DNA of 38,953 nucleotides from Acidobacteriota bacterium (GTDB lineage: Bacteria; Acidobacteriota; Vicinamibacteria; Vicinamibacterales; UBA2999), in the NCBI GenBank assembly GCA_947465645.1, contig CANIBQ010000047.1, positions 1-38,953 on the forward strand. Direction: 5' to 3'. A model generated the notes under the pieces. That model saw only the letters and a list, made by a program, of their open reading frames with translations. It was not told the DNA's origin and did no database searches. A program made the position numbers and the translations under genes. Of this stretch, positions 1 to 7,909 are shown piece by piece (within the stretch, counting starts at the first letter, position 1; every line of letters begins with the position of its first letter).

Positions 1-142
1 CGACTTCGGCGGCGGGCTCGACTTCGGCGGCGGCCTCGACTTCGGCGGCGGCCTCGACTTCGGCGGCGGCCTCGACTTCGGTGGCGGCCTCGACTTCGGC
101 GGCGGCCTCGACTTCGGCGGCGGGCTCGACTTCGGCGGCGGG
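1..142 (+). repeat. 18-bp in-frame tandem repeat encoding LDFGGG
   Basis: Eight near-identical 18-bp units (CTCGACTTCGGCGGCGGC) run from the window edge to position 142; the first lacks its first two bases. Units differ only at third codon positions (GGC, GGG or GGT for glycine), so selection or recent expansion keeps the hexapeptide Leu-Asp-Phe-Gly-Gly-Gly constant. The array lies in the reading frame of the adhesin-like gene and continues beyond the left edge, so its full length is unknown. A Gly-rich, Asp-containing repeat of this kind would form a flexible or calcium-binding linker, but that is inference. Confidence 0.93.
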
Positions 143-2452
143 GCCGAACTGGATCTCGAGGCGGTGCAGGCGGTCGGGCGCACGCCCGCGAACGAGCTGA
201 AGGCCTGCGTGCTCGGCACCGCGAATTGCCCCATCGCTCCGCCGGGACAGTTCCACAGGGTCGCGCTCGACTGGAAGAGGCCGAACGTCGGCAGCGTGAG
301 AGAGTACGTGGTCTATCGCGTGACCGGCGGCACGGTGGACGGCGCCAGCACGCCGGTGGAGGTGGGCCGGACGGCGGCGACCAGCCTCGTCGATCCCGAA
401 GAGCTTCCGAACGGCCAGATCTTCACCTATTTCGTGACGACCACCTTCCAGGACGGCGCGCAGAGCGGCGCCTCGAACTACGCGACGATCACCGCCATCA
501 ACGACCCGCCGGTGGCTATTGCCGACGCGCGCACGACGAACGAGGACACGCCGTTCTCCGGATCGCTGCAGAACGGGTCGTTCGTCCTGGCCAACGACAA
601 CGACGCCGACAGCCCAGCGCTCAGGCCCGTCCTCCTCGCTGGGACGACGAACGGGCAGGTCGTGCTCGGCGCCGACGGGACATTCACCTACTCCCCGAAC
701 CAGGACTTCTACGGAACCGACAGCTTCAGCTACCGGCTTGTCGCGGGGACGTGGTCGCGCGATGGGCGAGCGCTCAGCGACAACTCGGCGATCGTCACGG
801 TAACGATGACGGTCGACCCGGTCAACGATGCGCCGGTGGGCACCAACGACGGCCTGAGCGACGTAGCCGAAGACTCCGGCGCACGGACGATCAGCATTGC
901 AGGCCTGCTGAGCAACGACGCGACCGGCCCGGCCAACGAGAGCGGCCAGACGCTGACGATTACCGGCGTCGGGGACGCAGTGGGCGGCACCGTCAGCCTG
1001 AGCGGTGCGAGCGTGCTGTTCACGCCGACGGCCGACTACAACGGACCGGCGAGCTTCCTGTATACGCTGCGGGACAACGGACAGACGGGCGCGCCTGGCG
1101 TCGACGACTTCATCTCGACGACGGCCACGGCGAGCTTCACGGTCACGCCGGTCAACGACCAGCCGGCTGCCGACAGCCTGGACGTGAGCACGGATGAGGA
1201 TACGGAAACGCTCATCACCCTGACCGGAAGCGACGTCGAAACCGCCCCGGCGCACTTCATCGCCACGATCGCGGACGCGCCGGACCATGGGACATTGAGC
1301 GTCGGCGATTCTCCAAACTCCTACACCTACAAGCCGGATCCGGACTACAACGGACCCGACAGCTTCCAGCTCACGCTCACCGACCGAGGCGATCCGGACA
1401 ACTGCGACCCGCCGACTCCCGGTGTCTGTACCGATGAGCTCCAGAGCGCGGTGGCGATGGTGTCCATCACGGTCAACCCGGTCAACGACGCGCCGGTGGC
1501 GGAGGACGACAGCTATTCGGCCGTCAATTTCAGCGACATCGAACATGCCGGCCTGCACCTGAACGCCATCAACAACACGGGGCCCTCATTCGAGAGCACG
1601 GCGGACGGCACGGTGCTGCGCCTGGTGACGACCGGGTCGTACGACAGCCGGGGGAGTGCGTTCACCACGGGCAGGGTCAATATCGCCCGTTTCAGCACAA
1701 GCTTCCAGTTCCGGATCACGAACCCTGCCGGCCTGTTTGATGGAAACGGCGCCCAGGGCGCGGACGGTTTCACGTTCACGCTGCAGTCGGATACCCGCGG
1801 CGCGTCGGCACTTGCCTACGGCACCATCGGCGGGACCAATCTGGGATACGGCGACGGCGGAACCGACCGCCTTCAACCGAGCGTGGCGGTGGAATTTGAC
1901 ACCTGGAACAGCGGCCCGGGCCTCGACCTGGACTCGAACCATCTCGGGATCGACATCAACGGCACCGTCGCCTCGGTCCAGACTCTGCCCGTCTCCCCTG
2001 ACTTCGACAACGGCGACCTCTGGACGGCCTGGATCGACTATGACGGCACGAGCCTCGAGATTCGCATCAGTCCCACGGGGGAACGGCCGGCGGATCCCAC
2101 GATGACCCACGCCATCGACATTCCCGGCATCCTCGGCGACGTTACCGGCTTCGCGGGATTCACGGCAGCCACGGGTGGGGCGTCGGAGAACATCGATATC
2201 GCGACGTGGACCTACGCGACGGTCAACGCCGGCGTGCTCGGCAACGACAGCGACGTTGACGGCGACTCGATCAGCGTCGTCTCGGTGACGCAGCCGGCCA
2301 ACGGGACCGTGACGATGAACGCGGACGGCACGTTCACCTACACGCCGACCGCCGGACACACCGGGCCAGACTCGTTCACATATACGGTGGACGACGGGCG
2401 CGGGTACACGGACAGCGCAACGGTGGACATCACGGTCGCCCCGGCGCCCTGA
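2..2452 (+). CDS. Partial secreted adhesin-like protein: LDFGGG repeat, FN3-like, cadherin-like tandem domains, L-type lectin
   Basis: The reading frame is open at the left edge, so the N-terminus and any signal peptide are missing. A GTG at 164 is internal; residues below count from it. An FN3-like domain lies at about 28-110. Cadherin-like tandem (VCBS/tandem-95 type) domains follow, each opening with a VNDAPV-like motif (near 111, 222, 330 and 440) and closing with a D(G/S)FTY(T)P..G.DSF.Y-like motif. Residues about 455-685 resemble a legume-type (L-type) lectin: a GADGFTFTLQSD strand, a VAVEFDTWNS metal-site-like strand and LGIDIN. The lectin splits the last cadherin-like domain, which resumes at VNAGVLGNDSDVDGD. 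The protein ends at VDITVAPAP with no visible PEP-CTERM, LPXTG or T9SS tail. Likely role: cell-surface or matrix carbohydrate adhesion. The family call is firm; ligand and export route are unknown. Confidence 0.85.
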   Translation, partial: DFGGGLDFGGGLDFGGGLDFGGGLDFGGGLDFGGGLDFGGGLDFGGGAELDLEAVQAVGRTPANELKACVLGTANCPIAPPGQFHRVALDWKRPNVGSVREYVVYRVTGGTVDGASTPVEVGRTAATSLVDPEELPNGQIFTYFVTTTFQDGAQSGASNYATITAINDPPVAIADARTTNEDTPFSGSLQNGSFVLANDNDADSPALRPVLLAGTTNGQVVLGADGTFTYSPNQDFYGTDSFSYRLVAGTWSRDGRALSDNSAIVTVTMTVDPVNDAPVGTNDGLSDVAEDSGARTISIAGLLSNDATGPANESGQTLTITGVGDAVGGTVSLSGASVLFTPTADYNGPASFLYTLRDNGQTGAPGVDDFISTTATASFTVTPVNDQPAADSLDVSTDEDTETLITLTGSDVETAPAHFIATIADAPDHGTLSVGDSPNSYTYKPDPDYNGPDSFQLTLTDRGDPDNCDPPTPGVCTDELQSAVAMVSITVNPVNDAPVAEDDSYSAVNFSDIEHAGLHLNAINNTGPSFESTADGTVLRLVTTGSYDSRGSAFTTGRVNIARFSTSFQFRITNPAGLFDGNGAQGADGFTFTLQSDTRGASALAYGTIGGTNLGYGDGGTDRLQPSVAVEFDTWNSGPGLDLDSNHLGIDINGTVASVQTLPVSPDFDNGDLWTAWIDYDGTSLEIRISPTGERPADPTMTHAIDIPGILGDVTGFAGFTAATGGASENIDIATWTYATVNAGVLGNDSDVDGDSISVVSVTQPANGTVTMNADGTFTYTPTAGHTGPDSFTYTVDDGRGYTDSATVDITVAPAP

Positions 2453-2467
2453 GGGACGAGGGCGCGG

Positions 2468-3445
2468 TCAGAGGATCGTGTCGAGAAAGCTGGAGCCCAC
2501 GTTGAGGCAGTCGAACACGTGCAGCCCCAGCCGCGAAGCGAGCTCGGTGCACACCTCGATACCCCGGGCGCTGTTGCCGTAGCGATCGAGGCGCGGCGAA
2601 TACGTGCCGATACCCAGCTGGCGGTTGACCACCGCCAGCACCCCGCCCCCGACCCCGCTCTTGGCGGGCACACCGACGCGGAAGGCCCATTGGCCTGAGT
2701 AGTCGTACATCCCGCACGTGAACATCACGGACAGGACGTCCTTCACGCATCCCATGCTGAACGCCGCCTTCCCCGTCACCGGGTTGCACCCCATGTTCGA
2801 GAAAGTCGCCCCCATCGTCGCCAGGTCGCGGCACGTGACCAGGATGGCGCACTGCCGGAAGTAGACGTCCAGTGCCGCTTCCGCCTCGTCGTGCACGATG
2901 CCGAAGTTGAGCAGCAGGTGCGCGATGGCCCGGTTGCGGTGGCCCGTGCGCCGCTCGGACTCGTAGACGGCCTCGTCGACGGCCAGGGTTCTCCCGGCAA
3001 TCGTGCTGAACGCGTCGAGGAGGTGCTCGAACGTGCGGGCGCCGTGGCGCGCGTGCAGGAGCGCCGTGACCGTGATGGCGCCGGCGTTGATCATCGGGTT
3101 GTGCGGCCGGTTGGTGCCGCTCTGCAGCTCGATCGAGTTGAACGCGTCGCCGCTCGGCTCGACGCCCACGTGCTGGAGCACCTTGTCGTGCCCCAGTTCC
3201 TCGATGGCCAGCCCGTACGCGATCGGCTTCGAGATCGACTGGATGGTGAAGGGTCGGTCGCAGTCGCCTGCTTCGAAGACGCGGCCGTCTGCGGTGACAA
3301 GGCATACGCCAAAATCGTCTGGATTGGCTCGACTGAGTTCAGGAATGTAGGTCGCAACGCTGCCATCGGTCAGCGGCAGGTACTTCGCGTGCAGGGCGTC
3401 GACGAGCAACTGCAGCTCATGGCCCTGCGTCGTGGTGTCAGACAT
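2468..3445 (-). CDS. glsA: Glutaminase (serine-dependent beta-lactamase fold)
   Basis: A 325-residue cytosolic glutaminase that hydrolyses L-glutamine to glutamate and ammonia. Family landmarks are visible: the SxxK catalytic motif S-I-S-K at residues 70-73 within FTIQSISKP, the RPHNPMINAGAI block near 113-124, and a conserved C-terminal region with SGVGGG. Length matches the bacterial YbaS/YneH family (about 310 residues). The chosen ATG at 3445 gives the usual N-terminus; an upstream in-frame start at 3505 would add 20 residues with no family similarity that I can see. It converges with the adhesin-like gene, leaving 15 bp between stop codons, and no terminator hairpin is visible. It is divergent from the STAS gene across 226 bp of locally AT-richer sequence. 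Confidence 0.93.
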   Translation of the reverse strand: MSDTTTQGHELQLLVDALHAKYLPLTDGSVATYIPELSRANPDDFGVCLVTADGRVFEAGDCDRPFTIQSISKPIAYGLAIEELGHDKVLQHVGVEPSGDAFNSIELQSGTNRPHNPMINAGAITVTALLHARHGARTFEHLLDAFSTIAGRTLAVDEAVYESERRTGHRNRAIAHLLLNFGIVHDEAEAALDVYFRQCAILVTCRDLATMGATFSNMGCNPVTGKAAFSMGCVKDVLSVMFTCGMYDYSGQWAFRVGVPAKSGVGGGVLAVVNRQLGIGTYSPRLDRYGNSARGIEVCTELASRLGLHVFDCLNVGSSFLDTIL

Positions 3446-3589
3446 GGGTGTCGATCCGCGAAGCAAGTGGCGTTCCTGAGACCCGTCGGCGGGCGCTGAG
3501 ACCACGTGTCAGCGACTCGATGCCGGTTGCCTGCCGATTGCCTCCGGCGGGCATGACCGGCCCAGAACATACTGAACATATTTGTAGCA

Positions 3590-3617
3590 ATTCAAATACC
3601 TCAGACAATTCCGTCAA
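3590..3617 (-). promoter_or_regulatory. Possible promoter of the glutaminase gene
   Basis: Read on the minus strand, TTGACG (3617-3612) and TTGAAT (3595-3590) are separated by 16 bp in the only AT-rich patch of the 226-bp divergent gap between glutaminase and the STAS gene. The -35 is good and the -10 mediocre. The implied leader is about 140 nt, which weakens the call. Confidence 0.28.
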
Positions 3618-3671
3618 TTCACGCGCGGCGATGCGCATGACATCATGGCGCCCATCCGCAAGGGAGGGACG

Positions 3672-4016
3672 ATGACGATCCAGGAGCGTTCGGTCGGTTC
3701 GGTCGTGGTGCTCGATCTGAGTGGCAGGCTGGTGCTCGGCGACGGCGAGGCGCTGTTGAAGGACACGGTGGCCGGCCTGCTGAAGCAGGGACGCCGGCAG
3801 GTGCTGCTGAACATGTCCGACGTCTCGTACGTGGACAGCTCCGGCATCGGCGTGCTCGTCGGGAGTTCCCTGAACGCGAAGGGCACCGGCGGCGCCGTGA
3901 AGCTGCTCAACCCGTCCAAGCGGGTGCATGACGCGCTGTCGCTGGCGCGGCTCCTTCCGATGCTCGAGGTCTGCTCCTCGGAGGCTGACGCGCTGCACAG
4001 CTTCGACGCGCGTTAG
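3672..4016 (+). CDS. STAS-domain protein, anti-sigma factor antagonist type
   Basis: A single STAS domain of 114 residues, as in SpoIIAA/RsbV: beta-strand opening (VVVLDLSGRLVLGDGE), then NMSDVSYVDSSGIGVLV, where the serine of the D-S-S-G motif is the usual phosphorylation site, then VKLLNPSKRVHDAL. Such proteins bind or release anti-sigma kinases or act in other partner-switching complexes. The ATG at 3672 is chosen because AGGGAGGG lies 4-11 bases upstream; an ATG at 3645 would add nine residues and lacks such a site. No anti-sigma kinase or sigma factor is nearby. Its stop overlaps the convergent kinase gene by four bases (TTAG), so the two transcripts are antisense at their ends. Confidence 0.88.
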   Translation: MTIQERSVGSVVVLDLSGRLVLGDGEALLKDTVAGLLKQGRRQVLLNMSDVSYVDSSGIGVLVGSSLNAKGTGGAVKLLNPSKRVHDALSLARLLPMLEVCSSEADALHSFDAR

Positions 4017-7000
4017 TTGCGAGCGGCTGCGAGCCGCCTGACATCAGGCAGCAGCGGGTCTTCCTTCGACCCGCCTCTGAAGGTGAGATAGGCGCGATAG
4101 GAGTCGGCGAACCCCGCGCTCTTCAACGCTTCCCTGACCCGGCCCTGATGGTAGTACACGGGTGGCAGGAAGGCGTAGGTCGGCTCCTCGTCGAGGAACA
4201 GCGAGAGCGCCTCGCCTCTGCGCTTGAGGCAGCGGTCGAACTCGGAATCGGCCTGAATGAACTGGCCGGCATCCAGATAGGCCCGCCCGAGATCGAAGTG
4301 TCCAATCCACGTGTCGAGCAGGGCGTTGGCCTCGGTCAGGACCTTGACGGCCTGGCGCGGGTCCTTGTTCCTCAGCGCGATCCCGCCCTCGACGATCTTG
4401 GCGTAGGCCTGGGGCTCGGCCTGCAGCTCGGCGGCGAGCCCGGCGACGAGGGCGCGGGCACGGTCGGCGGCCCCCGCCTCGACGAGCGCGCGCGCCGCCA
4501 GGAACCGAATCTTCACGGCCTTGCTGTTCGCCAGCGCCTTCTCGACGGCCCCGATGGCGGCGCGAGGCTCCCCCCGCTGCAGTTCCACGTGCGCGATCGC
4601 GGCGAACTTCGCAGCGGCGCGATCGGGGTTCTTCTGGTCAAGGTCATGCGCGGCGCCCTGCCCCAAGATGCGCACGGCATCCGAGAAACGGCCCTCGAGC
4701 GTCGCCAGATCGCCGAGGCCCGATGCGGCGATCGATGCGCCCCGCGCGTCGATCGCTCCCATTTGCTGGTAGCTTCCCATCGCCTGCGGCAACTGCCCCT
4801 GTCCCATCTGCGCGAACGCCACGGCGAGCGTGGCATAGACGTCGGGACCCTCGATCGCCCGCGCCTCGGTTTCGCCGGCCTGGAAATCGCCGGCGTAATT
4901 CGCGTACAACGCCAGGTTATTGCGGAAGATCACGCGCTTGGGCAGTAGCGCCACCACCTGCCGCATCTCGTCCACGGCCCCGCGCATGTCCCGCAACTGC
5001 GTCAGGCACAGCGCGCGCTGGTTGTGCCCGACCGCGTCGGCCGCGTAGCGCGCGATCAGCTCGCCGTATTCCTTCACGCACTGCGGGTAGTCGCCCGTCA
5101 ACCTGTAGTAGAAGCCGCGAGTCGTGTACCGCTCACGCTCGGTCATGCCGTCGAGGTACTGCAGCGCCTGGTTGATGTATGTCTCGGCATCCTGCAGCTT
5201 GCCGGAGTTGCGAGACGCCACCGCGAGGAGCTGGTAGCCGACGCCGAACGTCGGATCGGCCTGCACGGCCTTCGAAGCGATCTGCAAGGCCTCCTCGAAC
5301 CGGCCGTTGGAAGACGCTTCCTGCGCCGCCGCGTAGAGGCGCACGACGTCGAGCGAGGTGGCCGACAGGCTGGCCATGGCGAACATCTGGTCCGACTCCG
5401 ACGCCTCGTCACCGAGTGCCTGGCGAACCGCGGCCACGAGGTTGGTCGCCACTCCCAGGACCTGGTCCTTGCCCGACGCCCGCCTTTGTTCGGTGGCGAT
5501 CACATTGCCCGTCACGGTCTGCACGGCCTTGACCGACACGCCGTAGCCGCTGCCCTGGCGCTCGATCGAGCCCGAGAGGACGACGCCCAGTCCCTGCTTC
5601 ACGGCGAGCTCACGTGCGGCCCGTTCGTCCAGCCGATCGGGAGGGGCCACGCCGAGGGTGCGGGTGATGGCGCTCCGGTCGAAGGCGCTGATGAAGCCCG
5701 CGCCTTCGAGGCCGCGCCTGAGTACCGGCTCGAGCGTCCGGTCGAACGCCGGATCGCCGGTGAGGTTCTCGAAGTCCGCAATCACCACCGAGACCGGCGC
5801 GTGCACCGCCGGCGGCTCGACCGCCCGGCGGGTCACCACGTACGTGCCGCCGAGCAATGCGATCACGAGCACGACGGTCGCCGCCACCATGCGCGGCGTC
5901 AGGCGCCGCACGAGCGGCAACGTCTTGCCGTTCCGATCGAGACGATCCAGCGCCGCGACGAGCTCGGCCGTCGTCTGAAAGCGCAGCGCCGGATCAGGCT
6001 GGACGCAGCGCGACACGATCCGTTCGAGCGGCTCGGGAATCCGCGGGTCCACCGACCGCAGCGCCGGCGGCGGCTCCTTCATCCGGTGCTGCAGCTCTTC
6101 GATCGGGCCGCGCGTGGCGGACCGCCACCCTCGTCCGAGCAGCATGTCCGACACCATCAGCCCCAGGGCATAGATGTCGGCGCGCTGATCGACCGCCTCC
6201 CCCCTCGCCTGCTCCGGCGCCATGTACGCGACCGTGCCCACGATGGTGCCGGCGAGCGTGCTCTGGGTCGCGCTCGACACCTGGCGCCATCGCTCGGGCG
6301 AGAGGCCCGCCGGCGGCAGCGCGGGCTGGGCGGCCGACGTGGACCGCGCGATCCCGAAGTCCATGATGATCGCGCGATCGCCCTCGACCATGATGTTGGC
6401 CGGCTTCAGGTCGCGGTGTACGACGCCGGCTTCATGCGCCGCGAGCAGCCCCGACGCCACCTCCCGCATGATCTTCAGCGCGACGGGCACCTCGAGCGTG
6501 CCAGCGCCCTTCTTCAGCAGCGTCGACAGATCCTCGCCTTCGATGTACGACATCGTGATGTACTTGATGCCGTCGATCTCGCCGAGGTCGTGAATGCGGA
6601 CGACGTTCTTGTGCGTGACCTGCCGGGCGAGCAGCAGCTCCTGCTTGAACCGGCGCTCGATCGCCTGCGTTTCGAACGGATCGCTCGTCGCCTCCGGACG
6701 GATCACCTTCAGCGCGACCACGACGTCGAGCTCCGCGTCCCAGGCCTGGTACACGGCGCCCATGCCGCCGATGCCGAGCATGCGGATGATCCGGTACCGT
6801 GGCCCGAACTGCTGCCCGGCGGCCAGTGGGCCGGTCTCCCCGGACTGCCCAGCCGTCGAGGCGGCCAGCGGCGGCGTGGGAGTGGCCCGGCCGACCGTTA
6901 CCATCGTGTCCAGGCCCGCGACGGTGGGCATCAACACATCGGGGCGAGCCGGAGCCAGGCCGGCGACCATCGTCACGTCAAGATCGGTTGTGTTCTCGGA

Positions 7001-7159
7001 CGGTGACGGAGTTGGAGCCGGGGCCGGGGCCGGCAGCCAGCCAGTCGGCGCGTCGTCTGGATTGACGGCAGGACCGCGGGCGAGCAGCATCGACCCGCCG
7101 CACGTTGTGCAGCGGCCCTGCGAAGCGGACGATGCTGCGCCGCAATGTGGACAGTTCAT
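4013..7159 (-). CDS. Membrane Ser/Thr protein kinase with zinc ribbon and TPR-rich C-terminus
   Basis: 1048 residues. The N-terminus carries a zinc-ribbon pattern (CPHC at 3-6 and CTTC at 17-20), then a Pro/Thr-rich linker. The kinase domain spans about 122-405: Gly-rich loop GIGGMGAVY (129-137), catalytic Lys151, HRDLKPAN (248-255), DFG (267-269) and APE (314-316), so all catalytic residues are present. One transmembrane helix lies at about 423-442. The next part (VVIADFENLTGDPAFD onward, about 455-590) resembles the FlgO/TolB-like module common in such kinases, followed by TPR-like helices to the end. The architecture predicts a cytosolic kinase with an extracytoplasmic sensing or scaffolding TPR region. 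Substrates are unknown; the convergent STAS protein is a neighbour but not a proven target. It is transcribed away from vapBC's end with a 120-bp gap. Confidence 0.94.
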   Translation of the reverse strand: MNCPHCGAASSASQGRCTTCGGSMLLARGPAVNPDDAPTGWLPAPAPAPTPSPSENTTDLDVTMVAGLAPARPDVLMPTVAGLDTMVTVGRATPTPPLAASTAGQSGETGPLAAGQQFGPRYRIIRMLGIGGMGAVYQAWDAELDVVVALKVIRPEATSDPFETQAIERRFKQELLLARQVTHKNVVRIHDLGEIDGIKYITMSYIEGEDLSTLLKKGAGTLEVPVALKIMREVASGLLAAHEAGVVHRDLKPANIMVEGDRAIIMDFGIARSTSAAQPALPPAGLSPERWRQVSSATQSTLAGTIVGTVAYMAPEQARGEAVDQRADIYALGLMVSDMLLGRGWRSATRGPIEELQHRMKEPPPALRSVDPRIPEPLERIVSRCVQPDPALRFQTTAELVAALDRLDRNGKTLPLVRRLTPRMVAATVVLVIALLGGTYVVTRRAVEPPAVHAPVSVVIADFENLTGDPAFDRTLEPVLRRGLEGAGFISAFDRSAITRTLGVAPPDRLDERAARELAVKQGLGVVLSGSIERQGSGYGVSVKAVQTVTGNVIATEQRRASGKDQVLGVATNLVAAVRQALGDEASESDQMFAMASLSATSLDVVRLYAAAQEASSNGRFEEALQIASKAVQADPTFGVGYQLLAVASRNSGKLQDAETYINQALQYLDGMTERERYTTRGFYYRLTGDYPQCVKEYGELIARYAADAVGHNQRALCLTQLRDMRGAVDEMRQVVALLPKRVIFRNNLALYANYAGDFQAGETEARAIEGPDVYATLAVAFAQMGQGQLPQAMGSYQQMGAIDARGASIAASGLGDLATLEGRFSDAVRILGQGAAHDLDQKNPDRAAAKFAAIAHVELQRGEPRAAIGAVEKALANSKAVKIRFLAARALVEAGAADRARALVAGLAAELQAEPQAYAKIVEGGIALRNKDPRQAVKVLTEANALLDTWIGHFDLGRAYLDAGQFIQADSEFDRCLKRRGEALSLFLDEEPTYAFLPPVYYHQGRVREALKSAGFADSYRAYLTFRGGSKEDPLLPDVRRLAAARN

Positions 7160-7279
7160 GCGACGAAAGACAATGAAAATAATTCGTGCAGTTTCGATGG
7201 ATTATGCCGCCAACCCCCGTGGAAAAGCTACAGCCTTAGCAACGTCTGCACGAGCCTGGACGAACAGGCGCGCCGCAGT

Positions 7280-7654
7280 TCACAGGAGGACCAGGCCGGC
7301 CAGCCGCGCGAAATGCCGGAAATCGCGGTCGCGCGTCACGAGGGGCACCAGGGCGTCGATGCAGCTCTGGGCAATCAGCGCATCGGCTACGCGAGCCTTC
7401 CGGCCCTTCGACAGAATGACCGACCGCAGCGCCCCGGCGCGTTCCCAATAGCCAGCAACCGGATCCAACAGCGGGAGATCGAGCAGCGCGGCCCTCGCGT
7501 CGGATGGGAGCTTCGGGTCGCTCAGCATCTCGGTGAGGACGACCGGAGGCAGGACGGCCTGACGCTGGTCGAGCGCCGTGGACACCACCTCCACATCGTC
7601 GCCTGAAGCGCCACAGAGATAGGCGACAAGCGAGCTCGTGTCGACCGCGATCAC
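7280..7654 (-). CDS. vapC: PIN-domain ribonuclease toxin, VapC family
   Basis: 124 residues, the normal length for VapC. The acidic active-site set is visible: Asp5 (VDTSSLVAY), Glu42 (VLTEML), Asp91 (RVADALIAQ) and Asp109/Asp111 (TRDRDF). These would bind magnesium and cleave RNA, in characterised relatives often tRNA or rRNA. The start is GTG at 7654, and GTGA overlaps the vapB stop by four bases, so translation is probably coupled to the antitoxin. The active site looks intact, so a functional toxin is likely. The RNA target cannot be told from sequence. Confidence 0.9.
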   Translation of the reverse strand: MIAVDTSSLVAYLCGASGDDVEVVSTALDQRQAVLPPVVLTEMLSDPKLPSDARAALLDLPLLDPVAGYWERAGALRSVILSKGRKARVADALIAQSCIDALVPLVTRDRDFRHFARLAGLVLL

Positions 7655-7860
7655 GCGCGATCTTCGCGGAGCTTGCGAAGATTGACGGAGAGCTTCACCG
7701 TGCCACGCAGCCGCTGAAGCGTCCGGTAGGCGTCGCCGGCCGCGACGAGACGTAGACCGTCGCGAATGGTGTCGGTGACTCCCTTGCCCGTGGATTGCTG
7801 GGCCTTACGCAGGAGCTCCTCCGGCAGATGGACGGTGACTTTTTTCGTCAAGGCAGCCAT
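7651..7860 (-). CDS. vapB: VapB-type ribbon-helix-helix antitoxin
   Basis: 69 residues. The N-terminal KKVTVHLPEELLRKAQ segment is a ribbon-helix-helix DNA-binding start (beta strand then helix), followed by GVTDTIRDGLRL and a basic C-terminal tail (RLRGTVKLSVNLRKLRED) of the kind that wraps a PIN toxin. The ATG at 7860 is used; upstream in-frame sequence to 7902 adds unrelated residues. It probably represses its own operon together with VapC. It lies 49 bp after the dnaE2 stop on the same strand, so read-through from the mutasome operon is possible; I see no clear terminator between them. Confidence 0.85.
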   Translation of the reverse strand: MAALTKKVTVHLPEELLRKAQQSTGKGVTDTIRDGLRLVAAGDAYRTLQRLRGTVKLSVNLRKLREDRA

Positions 7861-7909
7861 GCACCATGATACCAGCACGGGTGCCAGCGCCCGATATGGC
7901 ATCGCGTCG

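Noticed and set aside
1..142. Possible CRISPR array at the left edge
   Set aside because: Units are 18 bp, contiguous, with no spacers, and are in frame with a coding sequence.
5024..7006. Long open frame (660 codons) on the plus strand opposite the kinase
   Set aside because: High-GC codon bias opens the complementary frame; the product is Arg/His-rich with no recognisable motif, while the minus strand encodes a complete kinase.
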